Below are positions 8,674-17,189 of a DNA stretch of 64,000 bases, one piece after another. Position numbers and translations under genes: made by a program. Origin of the DNA: Bin87 sp965221295 (GTDB taxonomy: Bacteria > Chloroflexota > Dehalococcoidia > Lucifugimonadales > UBA3495); assembly GCA_965221295.1 (NCBI GenBank), contig OZ244879.1, positions 2,914,001-2,978,000 of the forward strand. Reading direction: 5' to 3'. How positions within the stretch are numbered: position 1 is the first letter of the stretch; every line of letters starts with the position of its first letter. The notes under the pieces are model-generated. The model was given only the letters and a program-made list of their open reading frames with translations. It was not told the DNA's origin and made no database searches.

Positions 8674-9999
8674 CTAGCCGCCCCCGCTCACCATCGGCGT
8701 CGCCGCTCGCAGCGATGGGTGTTGGGGCGGCCTGGCCAGCAGCAGGGCCGCCGCGGTGATGGCCGCCAACCCCGCGTAGATGATGAAAGCTAGGCCGTAG
8801 CCGTGGGCCAGGTGGAATACCAACCCCGACGCCACCGCGCCAATGGCTTGCCCCAGCGAGGTGAACGGCTCCGTCACGCCTCGGATCGTGCCAAGAGACT
8901 GGCGTCCGAAGAAATTGGCGTACGCCACTGGCGGCACCACCAGTATGCCGGCCACCGACACGCCAAACAGGCCGGCGGCGACGTAGGCCAGCCACACCGT
9001 GTCAGCGACGATGAACAGGATGCACGCCACCATCATCACCAGGGCTACAATGGCGTAAGTGTACGAAACCCGCATATTCTCCAGCGCCTTTCCCCACAGC
9101 AGGCTGCCGACGCCGGTGCCGGCCGCATTCACTACGATACTCAGTTGCGACAACGCCAGATCTATGCCCCGGGAACGCAGTAGGTCTGCCTGGTACACGT
9201 TGGTGCCAGACTGTAGCAGAAACAGGAAACCGGTGCCGATGGCCAGCGCCCACAACGCCGGCGTCCGTATGGCCTCTCGAGCGGTCCATTCCTGGCCCTC
9301 CTCAGATGGCGTCGGCTCGGCCGCGGGAGCGTCTTCTTCCCCTCCGCTGTCGTTGGGCTCAGGCAAATCGCCGTCCGGGAATAGACCAACGTCCTCGGGC
9401 CGCTGCGCCACCAGCAGCGCGGCTGGAGCCAGGGCGATGGCGTAAACCATCAACCCCAATACGATCCACGCGGTCTCCCAGCCGTATGCCACGCTGATCC
9501 AGGTGGCCACCAATGGGAACGCGACCATGCCCCCGGAGTGGGCCAGGAACAACAGTCCGGTGGCCCGGCCACGCTGCCTGACGAACCACCGACCGACCAA
9601 CGTGGCCGATCCGACGTTGAGCGGACTGCTGAACATGATCCGGCCAACCGCCAGCGCCGCGTAGAAGACGGCAATGTGAACCGAAAGCCAGGCCATGGCG
9701 ATCGTGCTCAACCCCAGGATGATCAACGACACCACCAGAACCACCCGGGACCCATAGCGATCAACCGCCCAGCCGACCGGTGGCGAGGCTCCCGTGGCCA
9801 ACAGACCGCCCAGAGCGGCCGCTCCGCCAATCAAGGCGCGACTCCAGCCCGTTTCTTCTGCGATCAACGGCACGAACACCGCGAAGGTGAGACTGCCCGC
9901 GGCGTTGCGCACGAACATGCTGCTGCCGGCGGTTCCCAGCACAACCCAACCGTAAAAGAAGGGGAGCCGGCCAGACAGATATGTTATGAGAATTTGCAT
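8674..9999 (-). CDS. Major facilitator superfamily transporter, monocarboxylate/oxalate-formate type
   Basis: 441-aa polytopic membrane protein with about twelve hydrophobic helices in two halves separated by an acidic, Pro/Glu-rich cytoplasmic loop (around residues 205-235). The motif DRYGSRVVLVVS after the second helix is the MFS motif A. The N-terminal FFYGWVVLGTAG and the retained RGRATGLLFLAHSGG resemble the oxalate:formate/monocarboxylate antiporter branch. The ATG directly abuts the TGA of the TOPRIM-like gene (TGAATG), so translation is coupled to it. Substrate unknown. Confidence 0.88.
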   Translation of the reverse strand: MQILITYLSGRLPFFYGWVVLGTAGSSMFVRNAAGSLTFAVFVPLIAEETGWSRALIGGAAALGGLLATGASPPVGWAVDRYGSRVVLVVSLIILGLSTIAMAWLSVHIAVFYAALAVGRIMFSSPLNVGSATLVGRWFVRQRGRATGLLFLAHSGGMVAFPLVATWISVAYGWETAWIVLGLMVYAIALAPAALLVAQRPEDVGLFPDGDLPEPNDSGGEEDAPAAEPTPSEEGQEWTAREAIRTPALWALAIGTGFLFLLQSGTNVYQADLLRSRGIDLALSQLSIVVNAAGTGVGSLLWGKALENMRVSYTYAIVALVMMVACILFIVADTVWLAYVAAGLFGVSVAGILVVPPVAYANFFGRQSLGTIRGVTEPFTSLGQAIGAVASGLVFHLAHGYGLAFIIYAGLAAITAAALLLARPPQHPSLRAATPMVSGGG

Positions 10000-10641
10000 T
10001 CAGCGATTATCCCGCAACATTTGCAGGGCTGCAAACGTATCGTCTCGAAACCTGAGCCATGAGGGCAGTTGCTCCAACAGGCCGCCGACGGGCAGGTTCT
10101 CCAACAATTGACGACGGTGGCGGTTAAACCGGCTCACGAAATCCTTTCTGCGCCGGGTTCCCCTGGGCGACGCCGCCTTCAACAAAGCGTCTTGCAACGC
10201 GGCTTTGGGATCAGCCACACCCTCCAATTGGCGCACCTGGGGCAATTCCAGCGGGTTCGCCCCGGAAGGGTTTCCAGCCACTCGTCGGATTTCTGATTCA
10301 TTGGTTAGGAGCCAAGTCTCGGTCGTTTGCACCGGAACAATGGGCACGGAGACCCCAGCGTATTCGGCAGCGACGATGCCTTGGTTGATTTCTTCGTAAC
10401 GGGATCGCGAGCCAGCAGCCGCGGTCTGCAGGGTACTATCTGCGTCGCGATGGACGAATAGCAGATCCACCGGCCCAGACATGGCGCATCCCCGTAGTAC
10501 TTTATCCGCCACCCTCCTTCCCGTGTGTGATGCAGCGCCCTCCGCTTCCTGAACGCCGAAATAAATTAGCAAGGAGGCGATGTGCGGGATCATTGCCGCG
10601 TCCGACGAACCTTCGCATACAAGGAAAAACCGCAATATCAT
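10000..10641 (-). CDS. TOPRIM-like/DUF4276-like protein partnered with an ATPase
   Basis: 213 aa. The N-terminus FFLVCEGSSDA puts a Glu at residue 10, and DLLFVHRDAD puts D66 and D68 on the next core strand. This is the E...DxD pattern of the TOPRIM nuclease/primase fold seen in OLD nucleases, RloB/DUF4276 and AriB-type effectors. Its ATG overlaps the TGA of the upstream ATPase in an ATGA junction, so the two are made together. The C-terminal half is basic (RGTRRRKDFVSRFNRHRR) and could bind nucleic acid. Longer readings would lie inside the ATPase gene. Assignment to a precise family needs a profile search. Confidence 0.62.
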   Translation of the reverse strand: MILRFFLVCEGSSDAAMIPHIASLLIYFGVQEAEGAASHTGRRVADKVLRGCAMSGPVDLLFVHRDADSTLQTAAAGSRSRYEEINQGIVAAEYAGVSVPIVPVQTTETWLLTNESEIRRVAGNPSGANPLELPQVRQLEGVADPKAALQDALLKAASPRGTRRRKDFVSRFNRHRRQLLENLPVGGLLEQLPSWLRFRDDTFAALQMLRDNR

Positions 10642-12113
10642 CCGGCCATCCAAAATTCGGGCGGAAAAAACGAAGGCTGCGTTCCTTCCGGCAAGGAAAC
10701 GTAAGCGGACAATTCCAAATTGCCTACACTGCGAATTTGGCGCGCCGCTTCGGTGACATCCGGTCGCTGAAACGCGCGCGATCGCCAGGTATCGTGCAAT
10801 GGATAGCATCTCAAGGGCAAAACCTTTGCCCCGGACTGCGAACGCACGGCCGGGTTTTTGGCAAGGACCAGATCTTCGGCGGATTGGATCTGAACGAAAA
10901 ACGGTGAATGGGTCGAGACTACGACTTGCCTCAGAGGGTTGTCGTCTGCCACCGCTTCAATTGGGTCCACCGCGACGTCATGCAACAGACGGTTCATGTC
11001 CGCCAGTTTTTCCGGGTGGATCCCGTTTTCCGGTTCCTCAATGCAGTAAACCCCGGTTAGCTCAGAGGACTCAGCGATGGCGACCAACGCCAAAAAGCGC
11101 AGCGTTCCATCCGAAACGGAATTGGCTCGCAGACGCACGCCAGAGGGTTCTTCCAATTCCAGAGAGTAAAGCTGGCGGACCTCATCTTGGACTACTCGCA
11201 ACGACTTTACCGGTATCAGGTCGGCCAGCCGGGACGCCACTCGGCCCAGAATGTCATCTGGCGCCGCTCCGGGTTCAAGTTGCTGATGCCGCAGACTGGA
11301 CAAATGCTGCAGCGTCGCCGGGATGTGGGCGCCGTCGGCGCCGATGCCGGGCGGTTGCGTGTACCGATCCGGACGGCGCATGGCGGCCGGGGCCAGGGCT
11401 AGAATCCGCCAGCTCTGCATCTCTCTCTTGGCCGCCAGGATGGTTGGCGTGGCAGAGGTGTTCTCAGTCCCGATAATGGTTCGCGTCGCCCCTTCCGCCG
11501 GAGACGGCCGGCCGCGCCCGTGGGAGCCCCCGTCTTGGTGAACCACGATGGCTGCCTGTTCGGTGTCCGGGTCGGTTTCGGTCGATATGAACCCGCTGCG
11601 GGCGTGGCGTTTGTTGTACACCACGCTGTCCCGGAACCTCTGCTTGCTGTGGGGAAACCTCAGATGCTGCGCCGCGTTCCCCGTGGTGATGGGCCGCAGT
11701 TCTTCTTTTTCCAGCGACAACCCTCCCAATGGACCGCTGGTCGGCGACGGCGGTTCGTACCGGAACGCAACCTCATAACGCAGGAAGGAGGAAGAGGCCT
11801 GGGTTTCACGGCCGAAGTCGTCGCGCACGTGGCTGTCCACGATCATCTCAACAGCGAACCGCATCCGGTTGGCGCGTTGGCCATTCCCGGAAAACAGCAG
11901 GTCGGCGATCTCCGCCGTATCCTCGCCGGCGTTGCGCAGTCGCAGCGCCGCTTCGTTGATGGTGGAGTCGGTCAGCAGCGAAAGGAACCGTATGGCGTCA
12001 AAGATGTTGGACTTGCCCACGCCATTGGGCCCGGCGATGCAGGTGTAGGGCCCGAAATCCAGCGCGAAGTCCTGCAGATTCTTGAAACCATTGACTTCCA
12101 GTCGCGTCAGCAT
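10638..12113 (-). CDS. AAA family ATPase, SMC/ABC-type (OLD/RloA-like)
   Basis: 491-aa cytoplasmic ATPase. It begins MLTRLEVNGFKNLQDF, as RecF/OLD-type ATPases do. The Walker A is GPNGVGKS at residues 28-35, with an ABC-like signature SVSDGTLRF near 330, Walker B CIEEPENGIHP near 360, and the switch His in VVVSTHSPF. The middle holds a variable region with low-complexity, charged sequence. GGAGG is placed four bases before the ATG. It is coupled by a 4-base overlap to a TOPRIM-like partner, a layout shared with two-gene anti-phage modules (e.g. ATPase plus TOPRIM effector in PARIS). A role in defence is inference. Confidence 0.85.
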   Translation of the reverse strand: MLTRLEVNGFKNLQDFALDFGPYTCIAGPNGVGKSNIFDAIRFLSLLTDSTINEAALRLRNAGEDTAEIADLLFSGNGQRANRMRFAVEMIVDSHVRDDFGRETQASSSFLRYEVAFRYEPPSPTSGPLGGLSLEKEELRPITTGNAAQHLRFPHSKQRFRDSVVYNKRHARSGFISTETDPDTEQAAIVVHQDGGSHGRGRPSPAEGATRTIIGTENTSATPTILAAKREMQSWRILALAPAAMRRPDRYTQPPGIGADGAHIPATLQHLSSLRHQQLEPGAAPDDILGRVASRLADLIPVKSLRVVQDEVRQLYSLELEEPSGVRLRANSVSDGTLRFLALVAIAESSELTGVYCIEEPENGIHPEKLADMNRLLHDVAVDPIEAVADDNPLRQVVVSTHSPFFVQIQSAEDLVLAKNPAVRSQSGAKVLPLRCYPLHDTWRSRAFQRPDVTEAARQIRSVGNLELSAYVSLPEGTQPSFFPPEFWMAG

Positions 12114-12138
12114 GATCGCCTCCAGGAAACGGCGGGCG

Positions 12139-13929
12139 TCAGGTTTCAGCCGATTCTAGCATGGCCAAATGCCACCTCAATCGCTCCATTTCGCAGGCGA
12201 ACCACAGGGCCATGCTTCCCGTCCGGTCGTCGTGGCCAGACAGCGCCGCGCGGTCCAGGTATGCCCTCAGGTCCGGCATCACCCCTGTACTGATACAGCC
12301 GTCCACCACACCGCCATCGTCATCGACCCGTTCGGACACCGCCCGCCAGCAAGACTCCACGCCGGCCCGGTATCCATCAGCCTCGCCATCGGGCAGCCAA
12401 CCCTCGCGGATCCCTCTCGCCAGCGCGTAGCCCACCATGCAGGTGGACGTGAGTTCTCCCCAGGCGCCCGGCACGTCCACCAACTCGCCAAAGGTTCCCC
12501 AGGGTTGTTGGCGGCGCAACAACGCGTCCAAATGCTGGCGGTGCCTGGCCAACAACTCTGGCCGCGCCGGATGCTCAGCAGGCAGGTAAGTCAACGCTTC
12601 AGCGTATCCCAGCGCCGCGAAACCGTTGCCACGGCTCCAGAAGTGAGGAGCCGACCGCGCGTGTTTGAACAACCCGCTGCCGTCCTGCACGTCGCCACCG
12701 TCGATTAGAAACCGCGCCAATAGATCCGCGTATTTTGCGTCGCCGGATATGCGGTGCGCCCGGCCCAGCATCGCTCCGGCCATGAACATGTCCTCCACGC
12801 GAAAATCGGGGTCGCACGGCGCCGGGGCGGCGCCCGGGCCGCGACTGGCGAACCGGTCGGCCGCATAGAAGAACAACTTGCGGTAGGTTTCGTCGCCGGT
12901 GTAATCGGCCAGTCGAGCCGCCCACACTACGCCGGCCAGCGCCGCGCCGCCGGCGTTCGCCAGATACGCCGCTGGATCCGCTGCGATGGGAGCGACGAAG
13001 GCCGCGATTTCCCCGGTGGGGTTTTCGCCAGTGGGATTCTCGCCGCCATCGTCCAGCGCCGCCAGCCGCAGCCGCCCGCTGATGCCGACTCCCTGCGTGT
13101 AGTTCACCGGGTCCAGCGCGTGACCGTACCGACGCGCCAGGATCCGCGCCGTCTCAACTGGAGTTCGCGCCCGTCGGCCTTCCAGCGCCAACCGGCCGGC
13201 CGATACCGGAACATCAGCGTCCTTTTTCGTGGCGGCCCACAGTGGCGCCAAAGCGTCGGTCAACCCAGTCCAATGGGTGGTCAATCTCAACGCGGGCAAC
13301 GTCCCTGGGGCATCGTTTGACGCTCGCCCCAACGCCGACGCCAGGGAGTCGTCGCTGGCCATGGGAAGGGCCCCCAGCGCCCTGGCTACCGCGCCGCCGG
13401 CCGCGGCCTCGTTGGCTTCCCAACGTATCGGATGCTCAGCGCTATCATGCAGCGCCACCTCCACCACCAAATCCGGAGCCTGGTAGGTGATCCACCGCCA
13501 CAGATAGCGCCGCTCTGGAGCAGTTTGGTCGAAGTAGTAACCGCCCTCTGGCGGATACCCGGCGGTGAGATCAACCCGGTTGGCAACGGCCTCTTCCCAA
13601 TCTCCGCCGGCGAGGGCGTCAGGGTTGGCGGCGACTATCACGGACAGGGCCACTCCCGACTCCTGGGCGGCCGCCGTTCCGCAGAACCGTTCCAGCGCGG
13701 TGAGGATGCGTGGCGTATCGGCGGCGTTGCCGCGCAGCCCCGCCACCAGCAGCGCCGATGGTTGGCGTGGGACATCCGAGAACGGCAACGTCCGAGTGTC
13801 CTGCAACGCCATAATGGGACGCAGTGATGGCGTCAACCCAATTGTGGTGGACTGCCAGTACGCTGGCGAGCGTTTGCGCAACAAGTTGATCAGGGCGGCG
13901 TTGATGTCGGTGGGGTGCATGGTGGACAT
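12139..13929 (-). CDS. Fusion protein: degenerate M14 carboxypeptidase-like domain + GH88/GH105-like hydrolase domain
   Basis: 596 aa. Residues ~1-230 follow the layout of an M14 zinc carboxypeptidase (SALLVAGLRGN, VIVAANPDAL, NRVDLTAGYPPEGG, then PERRYLWRW) but lack the HxxE zinc site. Residues ~290-590 form an alpha/alpha-barrel resembling unsaturated rhamnogalacturonyl hydrolases: VEDMFMAGAMLGRA, HFWSRGNGFAALGYAEAL, and the C-terminal ELTSTCMVGYALARG. A short GENPT repeat joins the halves. No signal peptide is visible, so it is probably cytoplasmic. ATG at 13929 chosen; a GTG at 13941 is possible. It sits 25 bases before the ATPase gene. Likely acts on an oligosaccharide or glycoconjugate, but the substrate is unknown. 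Confidence 0.72.
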   Translation of the reverse strand: MSTMHPTDINAALINLLRKRSPAYWQSTTIGLTPSLRPIMALQDTRTLPFSDVPRQPSALLVAGLRGNAADTPRILTALERFCGTAAAQESGVALSVIVAANPDALAGGDWEEAVANRVDLTAGYPPEGGYYFDQTAPERRYLWRWITYQAPDLVVEVALHDSAEHPIRWEANEAAAGGAVARALGALPMASDDSLASALGRASNDAPGTLPALRLTTHWTGLTDALAPLWAATKKDADVPVSAGRLALEGRRARTPVETARILARRYGHALDPVNYTQGVGISGRLRLAALDDGGENPTGENPTGEIAAFVAPIAADPAAYLANAGGAALAGVVWAARLADYTGDETYRKLFFYAADRFASRGPGAAPAPCDPDFRVEDMFMAGAMLGRAHRISGDAKYADLLARFLIDGGDVQDGSGLFKHARSAPHFWSRGNGFAALGYAEALTYLPAEHPARPELLARHRQHLDALLRRQQPWGTFGELVDVPGAWGELTSTCMVGYALARGIREGWLPDGEADGYRAGVESCWRAVSERVDDDGGVVDGCISTGVMPDLRAYLDRAALSGHDDRTGSMALWFACEMERLRWHLAMLESAET

Positions 13930-13960
13930 TGAGCATCTCACAAAGCAAGCAGATGGCGGG

Positions 13961-14161
13961 TTACGATTGGATCTGCGCTGTGATCAGCACAGCGAAGATC
14001 GCGACGGCGAAAGGCAGGGCCGCGGACTTGAGCGCTCTGGCGAACGCAACTGCAATCGGATGGTCCGCAGTCAACAACAGATACTCCGCGAAAGTTCTCA
14101 CCATGATCGCCGCGAATATCGGCACAAACATGGGGTAGTAATCGAAATCGACGGAGATCAT
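13961..14161 (-). CDS. Small hydrophobic protein, 66 aa, unknown
   Basis: 66-residue protein I do not recognise. It has two hydrophobic stretches (MFVPIFAAIMV and LPFAVAIFAVLITA) joined by an amphipathic segment, so it is probably a two-helix membrane protein. AGGA about ten bases before the ATG supports translation. It lies 48 bases after another tiny membrane protein and ends 31 bases before the glycoside-hydrolase-like gene; an operon is likely. Weak point: short frames arise by chance in GC-rich DNA, and only the hydrophobicity and context support it. Confidence 0.5.
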   Translation of the reverse strand: MISVDFDYYPMFVPIFAAIMVRTFAEYLLLTADHPIAVAFARALKSAALPFAVAIFAVLITAQIQS

Positions 14162-14209
14162 TGGCCTTTGTCCTGAGTTTCGGTTGACGGATAAGAACTG
14201 CCGGCGCGG

Positions 14210-14380
14210 TTACTGCTTTCTGATGACAAGTACGGACACGGCCAAGCTGGCCACGCCAATCAGCCCCAATCCGACGCTGAAAGATTTTGTGGCCTGACAA
14301 GCGAAATCGTTGCCGGAACAGCTGAAAAACCAACCGAGCGATATGAGGATCATCGTCAGACTCAGACCCACCAAAAACAT
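14210..14380 (-). CDS. Small membrane protein, 56 aa, unknown
   Basis: 56-residue frame with a strong ribosome binding site (AAGGAGG eight bases before ATG). The sequence is MFLVGLSLTMILISLGWFF, then a polar Cys-containing loop (SCSGNDFACQ), then VGLGLIGVASLAVSVLVI and a basic end RKQ: two transmembrane helices with positive-inside topology. The two cysteines in the short loop could form a disulfide outside the membrane. First gene of the minus-strand run that continues through the glycoside-hydrolase-like protein and the ATPase pair. No homologue recognised. Confidence 0.62.
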   Translation of the reverse strand: MFLVGLSLTMILISLGWFFSCSGNDFACQATKSFSVGLGLIGVASLAVSVLVIRKQ

Positions 14381-14459
14381 CGGGACGCCTCCTTCTCAAA
14401 TGGCGACGCGGCGCAGTTGCGCGGCTGGATATACTATACCCGAAATGAACGTCACGATT

Positions 14460-14489
14460 TTGACATGCCCGGTTCGCCGGCGATAAATT
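14460..14489 (+). promoter_or_regulatory. Putative sigma-70 promoter for the CoA-transferase at 14540
   Basis: TTGACA (14460-14465, perfect -35) is followed after 18 bases by TAAATT (14484-14489). The expected transcript start near 14497 leaves a leader of about 43 bases with GGAG before the ATG. On the opposite strand TATAGT (14433-14438) could serve the divergent small-protein run, but its -35 is poor. Confidence 0.5.
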
Positions 14490-14539
14490 GGCAGCCGGCA
14501 GATTTGCCCCAATAGCATCGTATTTTGGAGTAGGCGCCC

Positions 14540-15784
14540 ATGCCGCGTTTCGACGATTACACCGGCGAAAACCTAATCCCGCCCTACCGCATCCTGGACC
14601 TGACCGATCGGCGCGCCGCCTTTTGCGCCCGCCTGCTGGCCGACTACGGAGCGGACGTGGTCAAGGTGGAACCACCCGCGGGCGACCCCTCGCGACGCCT
14701 GGGCCCATTTCCCAACGACGCGCCGGACCCCGAGCGCAGCATGGACTTCCTGTTCTACAACACCAACAAGCGCTCCATTACCCTGGATCTGGAAACCGAG
14801 ACGGGCCGCAGCCTCTTTCGCCGGCTTGCCGTCGACGCCGACGTGATCATCGAGAGTTTCGACCGCCACTATCTGACTGACCTCGGCGTCGGTTTCGACT
14901 CATTGCGGACGGAGAATCCCGGATTGGTCATGGCGTCCGTGACGCCTTTCGGCAGCGTGGGCGACTGGGCGGACTACCGGGGCGACGACCTCGTGGTGAT
15001 GGCGGCCAGCGGATACATGCAAATCACCGGCGAACCCGACGAGCCTCCCGTGCGCCAGGGCAACGAACACAGCCACTACCCGGCCGCTCAGTACGCGGCG
15101 GTGGGCGTCCTCGCCGCCCTCTATCACCGCGACTTCGGCGGCGGCGACGGCCAACATATCGACATTTCCTCACAAGAAGCCCTCATCACCTACTACACCG
15201 ACGCCCATCCCGCTCTGCTTTGGCGCAAGCTCGGTCAGAACGTAACCCGGGTGGGCGCCAACTCCACGCTGGTGATCCCCTTGGGAGCCTACCCCTGCAA
15301 GGACGGCTGGATCTCCGCCGGCGTCATCACCCCACGGGAGTGGGATGCCCTGGCCGAATGGATCCACGAGGTCACCGGCAACGATGAGGCGCTGAACGAA
15401 GCCTACCGCGGCGGCAACCAGGACCGCGCCGAGCACATGGACATCATCACCGCCCTGTTCCTCGAATTCGCCGAGAATTTCACCGTGCAGGAACTGTTCC
15501 ACGAGGGCCAACGCCGGAACCTGGTGTTCCTGCCTGTCAACGAGATCGCCGACCTGCTGGCGGACCCACAGCTCGCCGAATCCGGCTTCTGGTACGATAT
15601 CCAAGATAACGACCCAGCCGTTGGCCCGGTCAAGTACCCGCTAGGGATCTTCCACAGCGAAGAGGTTCAGGCGCGGAACCGACCGGCGCCGGCGTTGGGC
15701 GCGGACAATGAGGCCGTGTACCAAGGGGAACTGGGGTTAACCCCCAGTGAACTCGCAACCCTGAAAGCCGATGGCGTCATATGA
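14540..15784 (+). CDS. CaiB/BaiF family III CoA-transferase
   Basis: 414-aa enzyme that moves CoA between carboxylic acids through a covalent aspartyl intermediate. The fold signature PYRILDLTDRRAAFCARLLADYGADVVKVE opens the protein in the usual two-part form. NKRSITLDLETETGR matches the family, and GGDGQHIDISSQEAL near residue 215 carries the nucleophilic Asp. FGSVGDWADYRG resembles the loop that shapes the acyl pocket. GGAG lies nine bases before the ATG. A second family member follows 51 bases downstream, so they are probably co-transcribed, each perhaps acting on a different acid of one pathway. Substrate unknown. Confidence 0.93.
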   Translation: MPRFDDYTGENLIPPYRILDLTDRRAAFCARLLADYGADVVKVEPPAGDPSRRLGPFPNDAPDPERSMDFLFYNTNKRSITLDLETETGRSLFRRLAVDADVIIESFDRHYLTDLGVGFDSLRTENPGLVMASVTPFGSVGDWADYRGDDLVVMAASGYMQITGEPDEPPVRQGNEHSHYPAAQYAAVGVLAALYHRDFGGGDGQHIDISSQEALITYYTDAHPALLWRKLGQNVTRVGANSTLVIPLGAYPCKDGWISAGVITPREWDALAEWIHEVTGNDEALNEAYRGGNQDRAEHMDIITALFLEFAENFTVQELFHEGQRRNLVFLPVNEIADLLADPQLAESGFWYDIQDNDPAVGPVKYPLGIFHSEEVQARNRPAPALGADNEAVYQGELGLTPSELATLKADGVI

Positions 15785-15835
15785 CGTACATTTGACGTAC
15801 GCCTTTTGACGCGCGTCATGCCGGAGAACGCCCAG

Positions 15836-17089
15836 ATGAACGCCAGCTTGCCTGCATCCCAGCCTGCCACCCCTTCCGCGCTCACCGGCATCCGCGTCGT
15901 TGAGTTTGGCCCCTATGTCGCCCTACCCCTGACGGGGCGTATCCTCGGCTCGCTGGGCGCCGAAGTCATCAAAGTGGAAACCAACAAGGTCCTCGACGAG
16001 ATGGCATTCATACCTGCCTGGTCGCGGGGCGCCGGCCAACCGGAATACCAGCGCGGCAAACGCCGCATTACCCTCGACGCGCGCACCGACGCTGGCCGCG
16101 ACCTGATGCTGGAAATCGTCCGGATTAGCGACGTGTTCATGACCAACTTTCGCCGCAACGTCCTGGACCGCTGGGGCATAGACTTCCCCGAGATCCGGCG
16201 GCAGAGGCCCGACGCCATCATCATGTGGCAAACCGGCCTGGGCGGACACGGGCCGTATTACACCTACAAGTCCTTCGGCATCCTGGTGCAGCACCTCTCA
16301 GGCGTGTCAATGATGACTGGGCTGCCCGGCGAACCGCCCGGAGTGGTCAACACCTCCTACTCCGACTACCACACCGGAGTGTTCCAGCCGGCCGGCATCA
16401 TCGCCGCCCTGATGCGTCGCAACCTGACGGGCAAGACGGCCACGCTGGAATCCTCCATCTTCAAATCCGGCGTCGCCACCTGCGGCCCGGCTTTACTGGA
16501 CTACCAGATCAACGGTCGCAGCCCACAACGTCGCGGCAACGCCGACGCATGGGCCGCCCCTCACGGGGTATATCCCTGCGCGGGGAAAGACCGCTACATC
16601 GCCATCTCCGTAGCCGACGATGCGCAGTGGTCCAAATTGCGTCAGGCCATGGGCGACCCCGCCTGGGCAAGCCATCCTGATTACGAGACTCGCATTGGGC
16701 GCCAGCGTCACCAGGCTGCCCTCGACGCCGCCATCTCGGATTGGACGCGCCCCCAAGAAGCCGGACCGCTGATGGAATCGCTGCAACGAGCCGGAGCGCC
16801 AGCCGGCATCGTGTCCCAAGGCTCCGATCTCAATGAGAGCTCGCACCTAAAATCCCGCAATTTCTACCAGGACACCCAATACTGGGAAGCGGAGCGCGGG
16901 GTGAAAGCCGCCGAATGGGTGGAGGGCGAAAGCGTTTCATGGTCGATTCCGGCCAAGATGTCCGCCACGCCCATCGCCTTCGGCAAATACAGCAACATCG
17001 GCGAGGACAATGCTTATGTGTTCGGGGAACTGCTCGGCCTCACCGAATCCGAAATCGCCGGGTTAGAGGAAGCCGGGGTCATCTACTGA
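15836..17089 (+). CDS. CaiB/BaiF family III CoA-transferase with Asp-to-Glu at the nucleophile position
   Basis: 417-aa family III CoA-transferase: LTGIRVVEFGPYVALPLTGR, then GAEVIKVETN, KRRITLDAR and NFRRNVLDRWG. The catalytic Asp normally lies in a GxxVDxS-type motif; here the segment is LTGKTATLESSIF, with Glu (residue 205) where Asp is expected. The start is set at the ATG at 15836 with GGAG nine bases upstream; the frame is open to a TTG at 15806. It follows another CoA-transferase and ends just before a repeat cluster. The protein may still be active with Glu, or may be a non-transferring partner; only assay can tell. Confidence 0.9.
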   Translation: MNASLPASQPATPSALTGIRVVEFGPYVALPLTGRILGSLGAEVIKVETNKVLDEMAFIPAWSRGAGQPEYQRGKRRITLDARTDAGRDLMLEIVRISDVFMTNFRRNVLDRWGIDFPEIRRQRPDAIIMWQTGLGGHGPYYTYKSFGILVQHLSGVSMMTGLPGEPPGVVNTSYSDYHTGVFQPAGIIAALMRRNLTGKTATLESSIFKSGVATCGPALLDYQINGRSPQRRGNADAWAAPHGVYPCAGKDRYIAISVADDAQWSKLRQAMGDPAWASHPDYETRIGRQRHQAALDAAISDWTRPQEAGPLMESLQRAGAPAGIVSQGSDLNESSHLKSRNFYQDTQYWEAERGVKAAEWVEGESVSWSIPAKMSATPIAFGKYSNIGEDNAYVFGELLGLTESEIAGLEEAGVIY

Positions 17090-17189
17090 TCGGCTCCACC
17101 AACGCGTCCGGCGCTTGGTCAGCTAGGACCCGCGGCTGAAGCCCGTCCAGAAATCGCATCGTTTGTCTATTCGTTGCTGCGGACGCCTC

